Origin: Verrucomicrobiales bacterium
Lineage (GTDB): Bacteria > Verrucomicrobiota > Verrucomicrobiia > Limisphaerales > UBA9464
Reading direction: 5' to 3'
Length of the DNA: 38,696 bases
Assembly (NCBI GenBank): GCA_016793645.1
Contig: JAEUHD010000090.1
Location: 1-38,696 of the forward strand
A program made the position numbers and the translations under genes. The notes under the pieces were generated by a model. That model was not told where the DNA came from. It searched no databases and saw only the letters and a program-made list of their open reading frames with translations. Below are positions 1-8,616 of this stretch, piece after piece (positions within the stretch are counted from its first letter, which is position 1; every line of letters begins with the position of its first letter).

Positions 1-3000
1 ACGGACCGGCTTCGCGACTGGCTGACGGCGCATCCGGAGGCGTCCCTCGCCGATGTGGCCTACACCCTGCAACTGGGTCGCCGGCACTTCCCGCATCGTC
101 GCACGGTCGTGGGTGGGTCGGTGCGGGACCTGATCGCCTCGCTGGCGGACCGCACCCCGGCGCAGGTCGCCACGCGAGAACTGGCGGAGGCGGCCCCGGG
201 TGTGGCGTTCCTGTTCCCGGGGCAGGGATCCCAGTACGTCAACATGGGTCGGGACCTCTATGAGCGGGAACCGGTCTTCGCCCGGGAGTTTGACCGCTGT
301 TGCGAACTGTTTTCCCGGGCGCTGGGCGAGGACCTCAAGGCGGTGATTTTCCCGGAACCGGGCCGCGAGGAGGCTGCCGCGGAGCAGCTCCGGCAGACGC
401 TGTACACGCAGTCCTCGCTGTTCACCCTGCACTACAGTCTGGGCCGTCTCTGGATGCACTGGGGCATCACGCCGGGCGCCATGCTCGGGCACAGCATCGG
501 CGAGTTCAGCGCCTGCTGCCTTGCCGGGGTGTTTTCGTTGGAGGACGCGGTGACGATGGGGGTTGCCCGGGCCCGCATGATGCAGGCGCTTCCGGGGGGT
601 TCCATGCTCAGCGTGCGCCTGCCCGAGGAGGACGTGCGGCGCCGGCTGCCGGCGGGATGCGACATCGCCGCGAACAACGGGCCGCAGCTCTGCGTGGCGA
701 GCGGACCGGAGCCGGAGATTGCCCACCTGCAGGCGGCGCTGGAGGCCGAGGGCGTGGTGTGCCGGCGTCTGGTGACTTCGCACGCGTTCCACAGTCCGAT
801 GATGGACGGCATCATCGCGCCGTTCCGGAAGGTGGTGGAGGGCATCCGGCTGAACCCGCCGCGAATTCCGATTGTCAGCACGGTCACCGGAACGTGGCTC
901 AAGGATTCCGAAGCGACGTCCGCCGATTACTGGAGTCGCCACCTGCGGGCCACGGTGCGGTTTGCGCCTGCGGTCCGTTTCGCGTGGAGCGAGGGCGACC
1001 GGGTCATGCTGGAGGTCGGCCCCCGGGCCACGGCGACCACGCTGGCCCGCCAGCAAAGCACCGACCCCTCACGCCAGATTGCCGTGGCCTCCCTCGCGGA
1101 CCAGGCGGGCAACGGCGCCGAACTTGCCGCCCTGCTGAAGGCGGTGGGCGCCCTGTGGCAGTGTGGCATCGAGATTGACTGGACCCACTTCTACGAGCGC
1201 GAGCAGCGGCGCCGAATTTCCCTTCCGACCTACGCCTTTGAACGCGTCCGCCACTGGGTGGATCCCGTCGCCCTGACGGCCGTCCGGGCCGCGGCGGCGG
1301 CGGCGTCCGGGACGGGAATGACCCCGGCACCCGCGGCGGCGGTGCCCGAGGGCGGGTCGGCAAAGGATCACCTGATCGCCCAGATCAAGGAGTTGCTTGA
1401 GAATTCGAGCGGACTCGAACTCGCCGGTGCGAAGCCGGAGGAGACCTTTGTGGAGATGGGGCTCGATTCCCTCTTCCTGACCCAGATTGCGACCACGCTG
1501 ACCAAGAAATTTGGCGTCAAGATCACCTTCCGGCAGCTCAACGAGGAATACCCCAACCTGGACCGGCTTGCGGACTTCCTTCTGCCCCATGCCGGCGGGG
1601 CTGCGGCCGGCGCGGCACCCGCGGCCAGGTCCGGAGGGCCGGCGGCGGCCGGTGCCAGCGCGTTGGAGGATGCCCCCGAGCTGAAGAAGGCCTTCGGCGC
1701 CCAGGCGAAGATTGTCCGCGAACGCGTCGATGACCTCACGCCCACGCAGCGGGCCTGGCTGGACGACTTCATCCGGCGCTACAACCGCAAGACCGCGAAG
1801 AGCAAGGCGTTTACCCAGTCCCACCGGAAGCACATGGCCGACCCCCGGGTCGTCACCGGGTTCAAGCCGCAGCTCAAGGAGATCATCTACCAGCCCGTCG
1901 TCGAGCGCAGCACGGGGAGCACCCTTTGGGACATCGATGGCAACCAGTACATCGACGTCCTCAACGGGTTCGGCAGCTCGATGTTCGGCTACATGCCCGA
2001 CTTCATCCGGGAGGCCTGCCACCGGCAGCTCGACACCAGCATTGAGATCGGTCCCATGCACCCGCTGGCCGGGGAGGTTTCGGAGCTGCTGTGCGAGTTG
2101 ACCGGGCACGACCGCGCCGCGGTGTGCAACACCGGTTCCGAGGCCGTGTTGGGAGCGATGCGCATGGCGCGGACGGTGACCGGGCGCAGCCTCATCATTG
2201 CCTTCAGCGGCAGCTACCATGGCATCAACGACGAGGTGATCATCCGGGGGAGCAAGAGTCGGAAGAGCTATCCCGCAGCCCCCGGCATCATGCCCGAGGC
2301 CGTTCAGAACATGCTGATCCTCGACTACGGGACGCCGGAGTCGCTGAAGATCATCCGGGAACGCTGCTCCGAGGCGGCTGCGGTCCTCTGCGAGCCCGTC
2401 CAGAGCCGGCGCTTGGAGTGGCGTCCGGTGGACTTCCTCAAGGAGGTGCGTGCCATCACCGAGCAGAACGGCACGGCCCTGATCTTTGATGAGGTGATCA
2501 CCGGGTTCCGGATGCATTCGGGTGGTGCGCAGGCGTTGTTCGGGATCCGGGCCGACATTGCCACCTACGGCAAGGTCATCGGCGGCGGCATGCCCATCGG
2601 AGCCATGTGCGGTCGTTCGCACTGGATGGACGCCCTCGACGGCGGCTTCTGGCAGTTCGGCGATGGCAGCGTTCCGGAGGCCCCGGTGACCTACTTCGCC
2701 GGGACCTTCGTGCGGCATCCGCTGACCCTCGCGGCCGCCAAGGCTTCGCTGCTCCGGATGAAGAATCACCCGGAGATGTACGACCGGCTCAATTCCATGA
2801 CGGAGGACCTGCGCGCCCGCGCCAATGCCCTTTTCCGTCGGGAGAATGTGCCCTATTGGCTCGTCAACTTTGGCAGTTGCTGGAAGGTGAAGTACGACGA
2901 CTCCGTCCCGTACATCGAACTGTTCTTTGTCGCCATGCGGGAGAAGGGCATCCACATCTGGGACGGCTTCCCCTGCTTCATGACCACTGCGCACACGCCG

Positions 3001-3279
3001 GCGGATATGGACCGGGTGATCGCCTGCATGGACGAGACCATCCGGGAACTGAAGGCCGCCGGCTTTCTCCCCGAGCGCAGCTACGTGCTGGAGCCCGTCA
3101 ATCGGACCCTGGGCGATGCGCCGGCACCCGTGGAGCCGCAGGAACAGGTGGTTCGAGCCGACCGACCCCCGGTCCCTGGAGCCCGACTTGGAAGGACGCC
3201 CAAGGGGGAACCCGCCTGGTTTGTTCCGGATCCGAATCGAGCTGGCAAATATTTGATGGTCAGCCTCAACGGGAAGTAG
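1..3279 (+). CDS. Hybrid PKS, AT-ACP-aminotransferase (5' partial)
   Basis: The open frame runs from the first base to a stop at 3277-3279, so the gene starts upstream. The first codons resemble a post-ketosynthase linker, which suggests a KS domain lies outside the window. The acyltransferase (about 200-1200) has the GHSIGE nucleophile motif with Ser at 493-495 and HAFH at 781-792, the pattern of malonyl-CoA-selective ATs. An acyl carrier protein follows (about 1360-1590) with GLDSL; its phosphopantetheine Ser is at 1468-1470. A class III PLP aminotransferase (about 1830-3080) has the Schiff-base Lys in YGKVIGGG at 2572-2574. In MycA- and McyE-type synthases this domain converts a carrier-bound beta-ketoacyl chain to a beta-amino acyl chain. 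The tail after the aminotransferase (PKGEPAWFVPDPNRAGKYL) resembles the linker that normally leads into a condensation domain, but the protein stops there. The partner condensation domain is in the next gene. The GTG at 55 is internal, not the true start. Confidence 0.93.
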   Translation, partial: TDRLRDWLTAHPEASLADVAYTLQLGRRHFPHRRTVVGGSVRDLIASLADRTPAQVATRELAEAAPGVAFLFPGQGSQYVNMGRDLYEREPVFAREFDRCCELFSRALGEDLKAVIFPEPGREEAAAEQLRQTLYTQSSLFTLHYSLGRLWMHWGITPGAMLGHSIGEFSACCLAGVFSLEDAVTMGVARARMMQALPGGSMLSVRLPEEDVRRRLPAGCDIAANNGPQLCVASGPEPEIAHLQAALEAEGVVCRRLVTSHAFHSPMMDGIIAPFRKVVEGIRLNPPRIPIVSTVTGTWLKDSEATSADYWSRHLRATVRFAPAVRFAWSEGDRVMLEVGPRATATTLARQQSTDPSRQIAVASLADQAGNGAELAALLKAVGALWQCGIEIDWTHFYEREQRRRISLPTYAFERVRHWVDPVALTAVRAAAAAASGTGMTPAPAAAVPEGGSAKDHLIAQIKELLENSSGLELAGAKPEETFVEMGLDSLFLTQIATTLTKKFGVKITFRQLNEEYPNLDRLADFLLPHAGGAAAGAAPAARSGGPAAAGASALEDAPELKKAFGAQAKIVRERVDDLTPTQRAWLDDFIRRYNRKTAKSKAFTQSHRKHMADPRVVTGFKPQLKEIIYQPVVERSTGSTLWDIDGNQYIDVLNGFGSSMFGYMPDFIREACHRQLDTSIEIGPMHPLAGEVSELLCELTGHDRAAVCNTGSEAVLGAMRMARTVTGRSLIIAFSGSYHGINDEVIIRGSKSRKSYPAAPGIMPEAVQNMLILDYGTPESLKIIRERCSEAAAVLCEPVQSRRLEWRPVDFLKEVRAITEQNGTALIFDEVITGFRMHSGGAQALFGIRADIATYGKVIGGGMPIGAMCGRSHWMDALDGGFWQFGDGSVPEAPVTYFAGTFVRHPLTLAAAKASLLRMKNHPEMYDRLNSMTEDLRARANALFRRENVPYWLVNFGSCWKVKYDDSVPYIELFFVAMREKGIHIWDGFPCFMTTAHTPADMDRVIACMDETIRELKAAGFLPERSYVLEPVNRTLGDAPAPVEPQEQVVRADRPPVPGARLGRTPKGEPAWFVPDPNRAGKYLMVSLNGK

Positions 3280-3614
3280 GCACCTCGCGGCGTCCCGGTT
3301 CGGAACCGCTTCGTCCGCCTTGCCCGACGGGCTTTCGCCGCGCCTCGCGACGAAAGGGCATGAGGTGTCCGGCTAAGGAGGATGCTTACCCAGTAGTGTC
3401 GTCGGAATCAGAAATCCGGGCTATCCAACCGCCCATGTTCGGGTCTAGGCTGTTCCCCGGCAATGAGTGTCCCACCCGTGTTGACGCAGTCTCCGATCCC
3501 GGAGTTGCGTCCGGCTTCCCGGGAATCTGCTCCGGAAGGTCGATCGGGTGATAGCACCCAATTCGTTGGGTGTAATTCCCCAAACCCCACCCGTCCCTCA
3601 ACTTTCCCGTAGCC
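3280..3614. other. 335-bp spacer between PKS and NRPS genes
   Basis: No convincing coding sequence was seen in this spacer. It separates two genes whose products should act consecutively, where such genes are usually much closer. It holds a UUCG-capped inverted repeat near its 3' end. A TTGACG at 3481-3486 has no acceptable -10 partner about 17 bp downstream. There is no Shine-Dalgarno sequence just before the ATG at 3615. A separate promoter for the NRPS gene is possible but not shown. Confidence 0.5.
3554..3573 (+). other. UUCG-capped hairpin upstream of NRPS gene
   Basis: A perfect 7-bp stem (CACCCAA/TTGGGTG, 3555-3561 with 3566-3572) closes a TTCG loop, and a G-T pair extends it at 3554/3573. 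UUCG is an unusually stable RNA tetraloop, although its favoured closing pair is C-G and here it is A-U. No T-run follows, so a classical intrinsic terminator is not supported. The hairpin lies about 42 nt before the NRPS start codon and could be a 5'-UTR or processing structure. Confidence 0.45.
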
Positions 3615-6600
3615 ATGCAGCCTGATGAAATTCGCCGAGATGAGCCGGTAGAGTTTGATCCGTTTGCCGGTCCCGAGATCGACTGCACGATTCCGACGAC
3701 GGAAGCGCAGCGCGAGGTGCTGGCCGCCTCGGAAATGGGAATCGAGGCGTCCTGCTCGTACAACGAGAGTGTCACGCTGGAGCTCAAGGGAATCCTGGAG
3801 CGTCAGGCGCTGGAACAGGCGATCCGGCTGCTTGTGGACCGCCATGAGGCCCTGAGGTCGAGCCTGAGTGCGAACGATCTTCAGATGATCGTGGCCCGGG
3901 GGATCGAGGTGGAGACGACCTTCATTGACCTGTCCGGACTGAACGAAGCCGGACGGGACCGGGAGTTGCAGGCGATCGCGGACGCGGACATGACGACGCC
4001 GTTCAATCTTCGGACGGCACCCCTGATCCGGGCCCGGCTGATCCGGCTCGCCCCGGAACGCCATTGGCTCCGGTTGACGGCGCACCATGTGGTCTGCGAC
4101 GGCTGGAGCTTCGGGATCCTCCTCGCGGAACTCAGCGTCCTGTACAATGCCATCCGGCGCGGTGCCGTGCCCTCCCTGCCGCCGGCCGTTCCCTTCAGCG
4201 AGTTTGCCTCCACGGTCCTGAATTTCTCGGCGAGTCCGGAACACGACAAGGTCGAGCGCTTCTGGCTGGATCGGTTTGAGGGGCCGCTGCCCCGGATGGA
4301 CCTCCCGACGGATCGTCCCCGCGGCCGTCGTCAGAACTTCCGCGGACACCGGCTCGACATTGAGCTGCCGCCGGAGGTGGTGCGCGGGCTCCGGGAGACG
4401 GCCACGCGGGCCGGTGCGAGTTTCGTCACCATCCTCCTCTCCACCTACGAGCTGCTGCTGCACAAGCTGACGGGTTCCGATGAACTGGTGGTGGGGCTGC
4501 CCGCCGCGGGCCAGAGCGATCTCGGGCTCAAGCATCTGGTCGGTCATTGCGTCAACCTCCTCGCGTTGCGCAGCCATGTGGACCGGGACCGCAGTTTCCT
4601 CGATTACCTCCGGGATCGCCGCTCGGCCCTGCTCGATGCCTTCGAGAACCAGCGGTACACGTTCGGCACGCTCGTCCGAAAGCTGCGCGTTCCCCGGGAA
4701 CCAGGCCGGGTCCCGCTGGTGCCCGTGGTGTTCAACATCGACATGAACATGGACGACGGCGTGGGCTTTGACGGGCTCACCCACCGTGTTCTCAGCAATC
4801 CCCGGAAGTTCGAGAACTTCGACCTGTTCCTCAACGCCACCGGCAACGACCAGCGGCTGGTGCTGGAGTGGAGCTACAAGACGGAGTTGTTCGAGGAGGA
4901 CACCATCCGGTCCTGGATGAAGGATCTCGTTCGCATTGCCGAGCGGATCTGCCGGGCTCCTTCGGCGCCCGTGGAGGAACTGCTTGGGGAATCCCCCCTG
5001 ACCGGGGAGCCCGACCAGGTGCCCCGGGATTGGACCGGGACGTTTACGGCGTATCCGCGCGAGACCCCCATCGGTGTCCTCTTCGACGAGGTGGCCACCC
5101 AGTATGCCGGGCGGGTGGCACTGGAACTCGGTGCGGATCGGATGGATTACCGGACGTTGCATCAGCGCGTGGTGGCGCTCAGCGCCCGGCTGGTGGCGCT
5201 GGGGGTCAAGCCCGGGGATCCGGTCGGACTCTGTTATGAACGCAGCTTCGGCCTCATCACGTCGATGCTGGCGATCCTGCGCTGCGGCGGCTGCTTCGTT
5301 CCCTTCGACCCGACCTACCCCGCGAAGCGCCTTCAGTTCATGCTGGAGGACACCCAGGTCGGCGTGCTTCTCACCCAGAAGCATCTGCGCGACCGCCTGC
5401 CGCCGCACTCGGCGCGCGTGATCCTGCCGGACGAGGAGCTGCTGAACCCGGAGAGCCCTGCGGGTGAGATGCCGGCGGTGACCGCGGCGACCCCGGCGTA
5501 CATCATGTACACGTCGGGCAGCACCGGCACCCCCAAGGGGGTCGTGGTTCCGCATCGCGCCATTGTGCGCCTGGTTCGCGACCAGAATTTCCTGCCCTTC
5601 GGACCCGATCTCACCTTCCTCCAGATTTCCAACCTGTCCTTTGACGCCTCCACGCTCGAGATCTGGGGGGCGCTGCTCAACGGCGGCCGGCTGGTGCTGC
5701 AGGCGCAGCCGAAGCCCACCCTGCAGGAGATCGTGCAGACGGTCCGCCAGCACGGGGTCACGACCGTCTGGTTCACGTCCGGGCTCTTCAACCTGATGGT
5801 GGACCAGCATCTGGAGGAGTTGCGCGGCCTTCGGCACATCCTTGCGGGCGGCGACGTCCTGAGCGTCCCCCACGTCCGCAGGGCGTGGAAGGTTCTCGGC
5901 CCCGGCGTGCTCATCAACGGGTACGGCCCGACCGAAAACACCACCTTCACGTGCTGCCATGTCCTCCAGGACGACATCCAGCCGGGCACCACCGTTCCCA
6001 TCGGGCGTCCCCTCCACAACACGTCCGTCTATGTCCTGGATCCCTCCGGGAAGCCGGTCGCCATGGGGCGCAAGGGTGAGCTGTACACGGGGGGGGATGG
6101 GGTCGCGCTGGGCTATTGGCGCCGGGAGGAGTTGACCCGTGAGCGGTTCCTGCCGGATCCGTTTCGCCCGCAGGGCGCCGGAATGATGTATCGCACCGGC
6201 GACCTGGTGCGCTGGCTCCCCGATGGTTCCCTGGAGTTTCTCGGGCGTGCGGACCGCCAGGTGAAGGAGCGCGGATTTCGCGTCGAGCTGGGGGAGATTG
6301 AAAGTGCCCTCGATGATCTGGTCTGCGTCAAGGAGCGGGTCGTCGAGGTCCGGCAGGACGGTGGGGAAAAGCAGTTGGTCTGCTACCTTGTTCCGAAGGA
6401 GGCGCGGGACTATGGCGATCCCGCGGCCCGGGAGGCCATCATCGCCACCGTGCGATCCCATCTGCGGGACCGGCTGCCGGCCCACATGGTCCCCACGGCG
6501 TTCGTCGTGATTGCCGAGTTTCCGCTCACCCCCAATGGCAAACTGGACCGCCAGGCGCTGCCGGCACCCGGATCCCAGGCCGGACCCGGGCCGGCGCGCT

Positions 6601-7577
6601 ACGAGGCGCCCCGCGATGAACTGGAACGCGGATTGACCGTCCTGTTTGAGAAGGCACTCGGACGCAGCCGCATCAGCATCCACGACGACTTTTTCGATCT
6701 GGGAGGGCATTCCATGATCGCCATCCAACTGCTGTCCCAGATCGATCAGCAGTACGGCCGCTCGCTTCCGCTCGAAACCCTGTTTGAGGCGCCCACCGTT
6801 TCCCGGTTTGCCGGGATTCTCCGCAAGAACGCGGCGCGGCCCAAATGGCCCAACCTTTCGCTGCTCCAGCCGGAGGGAGCCGGTCTTCCGCTGTTCTGCG
6901 TTCACGGCAATGAGGCCAGTTACTTCATCCCCCGCCACCTCGGACCGACGCGTCCCTTCTTTGCCTTCCTCCATCAGGGGCAGGAAGGGGATGCGATCCG
7001 CCTCACCTCCGTTGAGGCCATCGCCACGTCCTATGTCCGCCAGTTGAAGGAGGCGCGCCCGCGGGGTCCGTACCTGCTGTGCGGATACTCCTTCGGCGGC
7101 ATTGTCGCCTTTGAGATGGCGCAACAGCTCACCGCGATGGGCGATTCCGTGCCGCTCCTTGTCATGATGGACACCTACGCGCCGGGAATTCACCTGGACG
7201 CGATGCGGCTGGACTGGCGCTTCTATCAGCCGGTGTTGAAGCCGCTGAAGCGGTTCCTGATTCGCACCTTCCTGCGACTCGGAAAGCTGGTTCCCGCCCG
7301 GCTTCGGACGTTCTACATCACGGACACCTACGATCACGCGGTGCTGAAGTACCACCCGCGGACCTATCCGGGTCGCATCACGGTGTTCAAGGCGGAGCGC
7401 GCCTGGGGGCCCACGGATCTGGGGTGGCGCGATCTTGCGGGCGGGGGCATCGACACGGAGATCGTTCCCGGGGACCACTACACGATGATCCAGGAACCCC
7501 AGATCGAGCAGCTCAGTCGCAAGCTCGCCCGAGCCCTGACGGCGGCGGATACCGTCCGCTACTTCGACGGAGCCTGA
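3615..7577 (+). CDS. NRPS terminal module, C-A-T-TE
   Basis: This 1320-residue protein is one complete nonribosomal peptide synthetase module with its own release domain. The condensation domain (about residues 25-450) has an intact HHVVCDG catalytic motif at residues 157-163. The adenylation domain (about 480-985) shows YTSGSTGTPKG near residue 632, GYGPTEN, YRTGDL, and the NGKLDR lysine motif. Reading the specificity pocket by eye gives D-A-L-F-L-G-G-T-F-K, closest to known valine or other branched-chain codes; this is a prediction. The thiolation domain has GGHSM with its phosphopantetheine Ser at 1033. The type I thioesterase has GYSFGG (Ser1159), Asp1186 in MMDTYAP and His1288 in PGDHYT, a full catalytic triad. 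The N-terminus (VEFDPFAGPE...IPTTEAQ) resembles the start of condensation domains that follow aminotransferase domains in McyE-like proteins. It should therefore accept the beta-amino acyl chain from the upstream PKS, add one residue and release the product. Confidence 0.95.
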   Translation: MQPDEIRRDEPVEFDPFAGPEIDCTIPTTEAQREVLAASEMGIEASCSYNESVTLELKGILERQALEQAIRLLVDRHEALRSSLSANDLQMIVARGIEVETTFIDLSGLNEAGRDRELQAIADADMTTPFNLRTAPLIRARLIRLAPERHWLRLTAHHVVCDGWSFGILLAELSVLYNAIRRGAVPSLPPAVPFSEFASTVLNFSASPEHDKVERFWLDRFEGPLPRMDLPTDRPRGRRQNFRGHRLDIELPPEVVRGLRETATRAGASFVTILLSTYELLLHKLTGSDELVVGLPAAGQSDLGLKHLVGHCVNLLALRSHVDRDRSFLDYLRDRRSALLDAFENQRYTFGTLVRKLRVPREPGRVPLVPVVFNIDMNMDDGVGFDGLTHRVLSNPRKFENFDLFLNATGNDQRLVLEWSYKTELFEEDTIRSWMKDLVRIAERICRAPSAPVEELLGESPLTGEPDQVPRDWTGTFTAYPRETPIGVLFDEVATQYAGRVALELGADRMDYRTLHQRVVALSARLVALGVKPGDPVGLCYERSFGLITSMLAILRCGGCFVPFDPTYPAKRLQFMLEDTQVGVLLTQKHLRDRLPPHSARVILPDEELLNPESPAGEMPAVTAATPAYIMYTSGSTGTPKGVVVPHRAIVRLVRDQNFLPFGPDLTFLQISNLSFDASTLEIWGALLNGGRLVLQAQPKPTLQEIVQTVRQHGVTTVWFTSGLFNLMVDQHLEELRGLRHILAGGDVLSVPHVRRAWKVLGPGVLINGYGPTENTTFTCCHVLQDDIQPGTTVPIGRPLHNTSVYVLDPSGKPVAMGRKGELYTGGDGVALGYWRREELTRERFLPDPFRPQGAGMMYRTGDLVRWLPDGSLEFLGRADRQVKERGFRVELGEIESALDDLVCVKERVVEVRQDGGEKQLVCYLVPKEARDYGDPAAREAIIATVRSHLRDRLPAHMVPTAFVVIAEFPLTPNGKLDRQALPAPGSQAGPGPARYEAPRDELERGLTVLFEKALGRSRISIHDDFFDLGGHSMIAIQLLSQIDQQYGRSLPLETLFEAPTVSRFAGILRKNAARPKWPNLSLLQPEGAGLPLFCVHGNEASYFIPRHLGPTRPFFAFLHQGQEGDAIRLTSVEAIATSYVRQLKEARPRGPYLLCGYSFGGIVAFEMAQQLTAMGDSVPLLVMMDTYAPGIHLDAMRLDWRFYQPVLKPLKRFLIRTFLRLGKLVPARLRTFYITDTYDHAVLKYHPRTYPGRITVFKAERAWGPTDLGWRDLAGGGIDTEIVPGDHYTMIQEPQIEQLSRKLARALTAADTVRYFDGA

Positions 7578-7610
7578 CGCCGTCGCGCGGCCGCGTCTTC
7601 CCGGACTGGC

Positions 7611-8195
7611 CTACTTTTCGTTCCACCGGATCAACGCGGGTTCCGCCCGGTTGCCGTGCTCGTATCCGAGAATGGAAACCGCCGCCGGGGCCAGAATGAA
7701 GTGGGCGCCCGCCGCCAGGGGAAGTTCCAGCCAGCGCGCCGCCAGCGCCCGCAGGAAGTGGCCGTGCGAGAAAATCAGCACGTCCCCGGCCGCCTCCCGC
7801 AGCCGGGCCACCACGCGGTCCGCCCGATCCGAAACCTGGCCCGGGGACTCACCGCCCGGCGCTCCATCCCGGAAGATCATCCAGTCCGGCGCCTCCGCGC
7901 GTATCTCTGCGGTCTTCATCCCCTCGTAACGCCCGTAATTCCATTCCTGGAGGTCCTCGACAACTTCCAGGGCACCCCCAAACCCGGCCAGTTCGGCCGT
8001 ACGGCGTGCCCGTTGTCGCGGGCTGCTCCAAACCCGGCTGTACCTTCCTCCCGCGAGGCGCCCGGCCAGTTGTTTTGCCGCCGCTTCACCCACCGGATTC
8101 AACGCGGCATCGGTGATACCCGTGTGGCGTCCCTCGCGGGCCCAGTCGGTTTCGCCATGTCGGACCAGAACGACTCGCGGCAATGAGTTTGGCAT
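7611..8195 (-). CDS. Histidine phosphatase (phosphoglycerate mutase-like)
   Basis: This 194-residue protein belongs to the histidine phosphatase superfamily. The catalytic RHGETDW motif lies at residues 12-18, a conserved Glu follows in LQEWNYGRYEG, and the second catalytic histidine is in FSHGHFLR near residue 145. The RHGETDW...GRHTGITDAALN pattern resembles GpmB/SixA-like sugar-phosphate phosphatases rather than true glycolytic phosphoglycerate mutase. The substrate cannot be told from sequence. It is convergent with the NRPS gene, with 33 bp between the two stops, so it is not in that operon. The ATG at 8195 is the natural start because the conserved beta-strand follows at once. Confidence 0.88.
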   Translation of the reverse strand: MPNSLPRVVLVRHGETDWAREGRHTGITDAALNPVGEAAAKQLAGRLAGGRYSRVWSSPRQRARRTAELAGFGGALEVVEDLQEWNYGRYEGMKTAEIRAEAPDWMIFRDGAPGGESPGQVSDRADRVVARLREAAGDVLIFSHGHFLRALAARWLELPLAAGAHFILAPAAVSILGYEHGNRAEPALIRWNEK

Positions 8196-8240
8196 GGAAG
8201 GCCGCGATTGAATCCCGCCGTCGCGCGGGCGGCAACCCTG

Positions 8241-8459
8241 TTACAGGCGCCGACCGCGGCACCGCGGGCGCAGTTGGTGGCAGGGAATCCGCCATTCCCT
8301 CCCCTCCCGCTCCACCAGGTCCCCCGAGGCGTCCAATTGCACCACCCGGACCTGGAACCCCGCGCCCAGTCCCGAAGGCAGGGCGCCCGTCGCGGGAGTC
8401 GGCATCACCTCGACGACATCACCCCGTTCGTACATCCGATTCAGTTTCATCGGCTCCAT
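8241..8459 (-). CDS. Small hypothetical protein, 72 aa
   Basis: This short frame encodes about 72 residues beginning MEPMKLNRMYERGDVVEV, with a second possible start at 8450. The composition (VVEV, VRVVQLD, EWRIP) suggests a small all-beta fold such as an SH3-like barrel, and the tail is arginine-rich. I do not recognise a family. The frame stays open further upstream to 8684, but that part has low-complexity Arg/Pro/Ser composition typical of non-coding GC-rich DNA and overlaps the sulfotransferase start, so it was excluded. It lies 45 bp upstream of the histidine phosphatase on the same strand and could be cotranscribed with it. Confidence 0.45.
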   Translation of the reverse strand: MEPMKLNRMYERGDVVEVMPTPATGALPSGLGAGFQVRVVQLDASGDLVEREGREWRIPCHQLRPRCRGRRL

Positions 8460-8616
8460 TCTGAGGGAGGAGGTCGGACAAGCGTGGACCGACCGGGGGG
8501 TGGACCCTGAGAAGGGATGACGGGATGCTGGACGCCGCGCCGGGGGTCCCGTTTCCTCTGCGGGTCCGGCCGGCCATGACTTCCTCCGGGAAGGCGTTCC
8601 GTGCCGGGATTCCGAA

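Noticed and set aside
1069-2994. 641-codon minus-strand frame opposite the PKS gene
   Set aside because: Antisense shadow of the ACP-aminotransferase region, with no recognisable domain.
3481-3510. Possible sigma-70 promoter with TTGACG
   Set aside because: No TATAAT-like hexamer about 17 bp downstream, so the match to -35 alone is not enough.
3408-7478. Very long open frame (1356 codons) on the minus strand opposite the NRPS gene
   Set aside because: It lies wholly opposite an obvious NRPS with all catalytic motifs. Long antisense frames arise from GC-rich third positions, and the translation has random, Arg/Gly/Pro/His-rich composition with no motifs.
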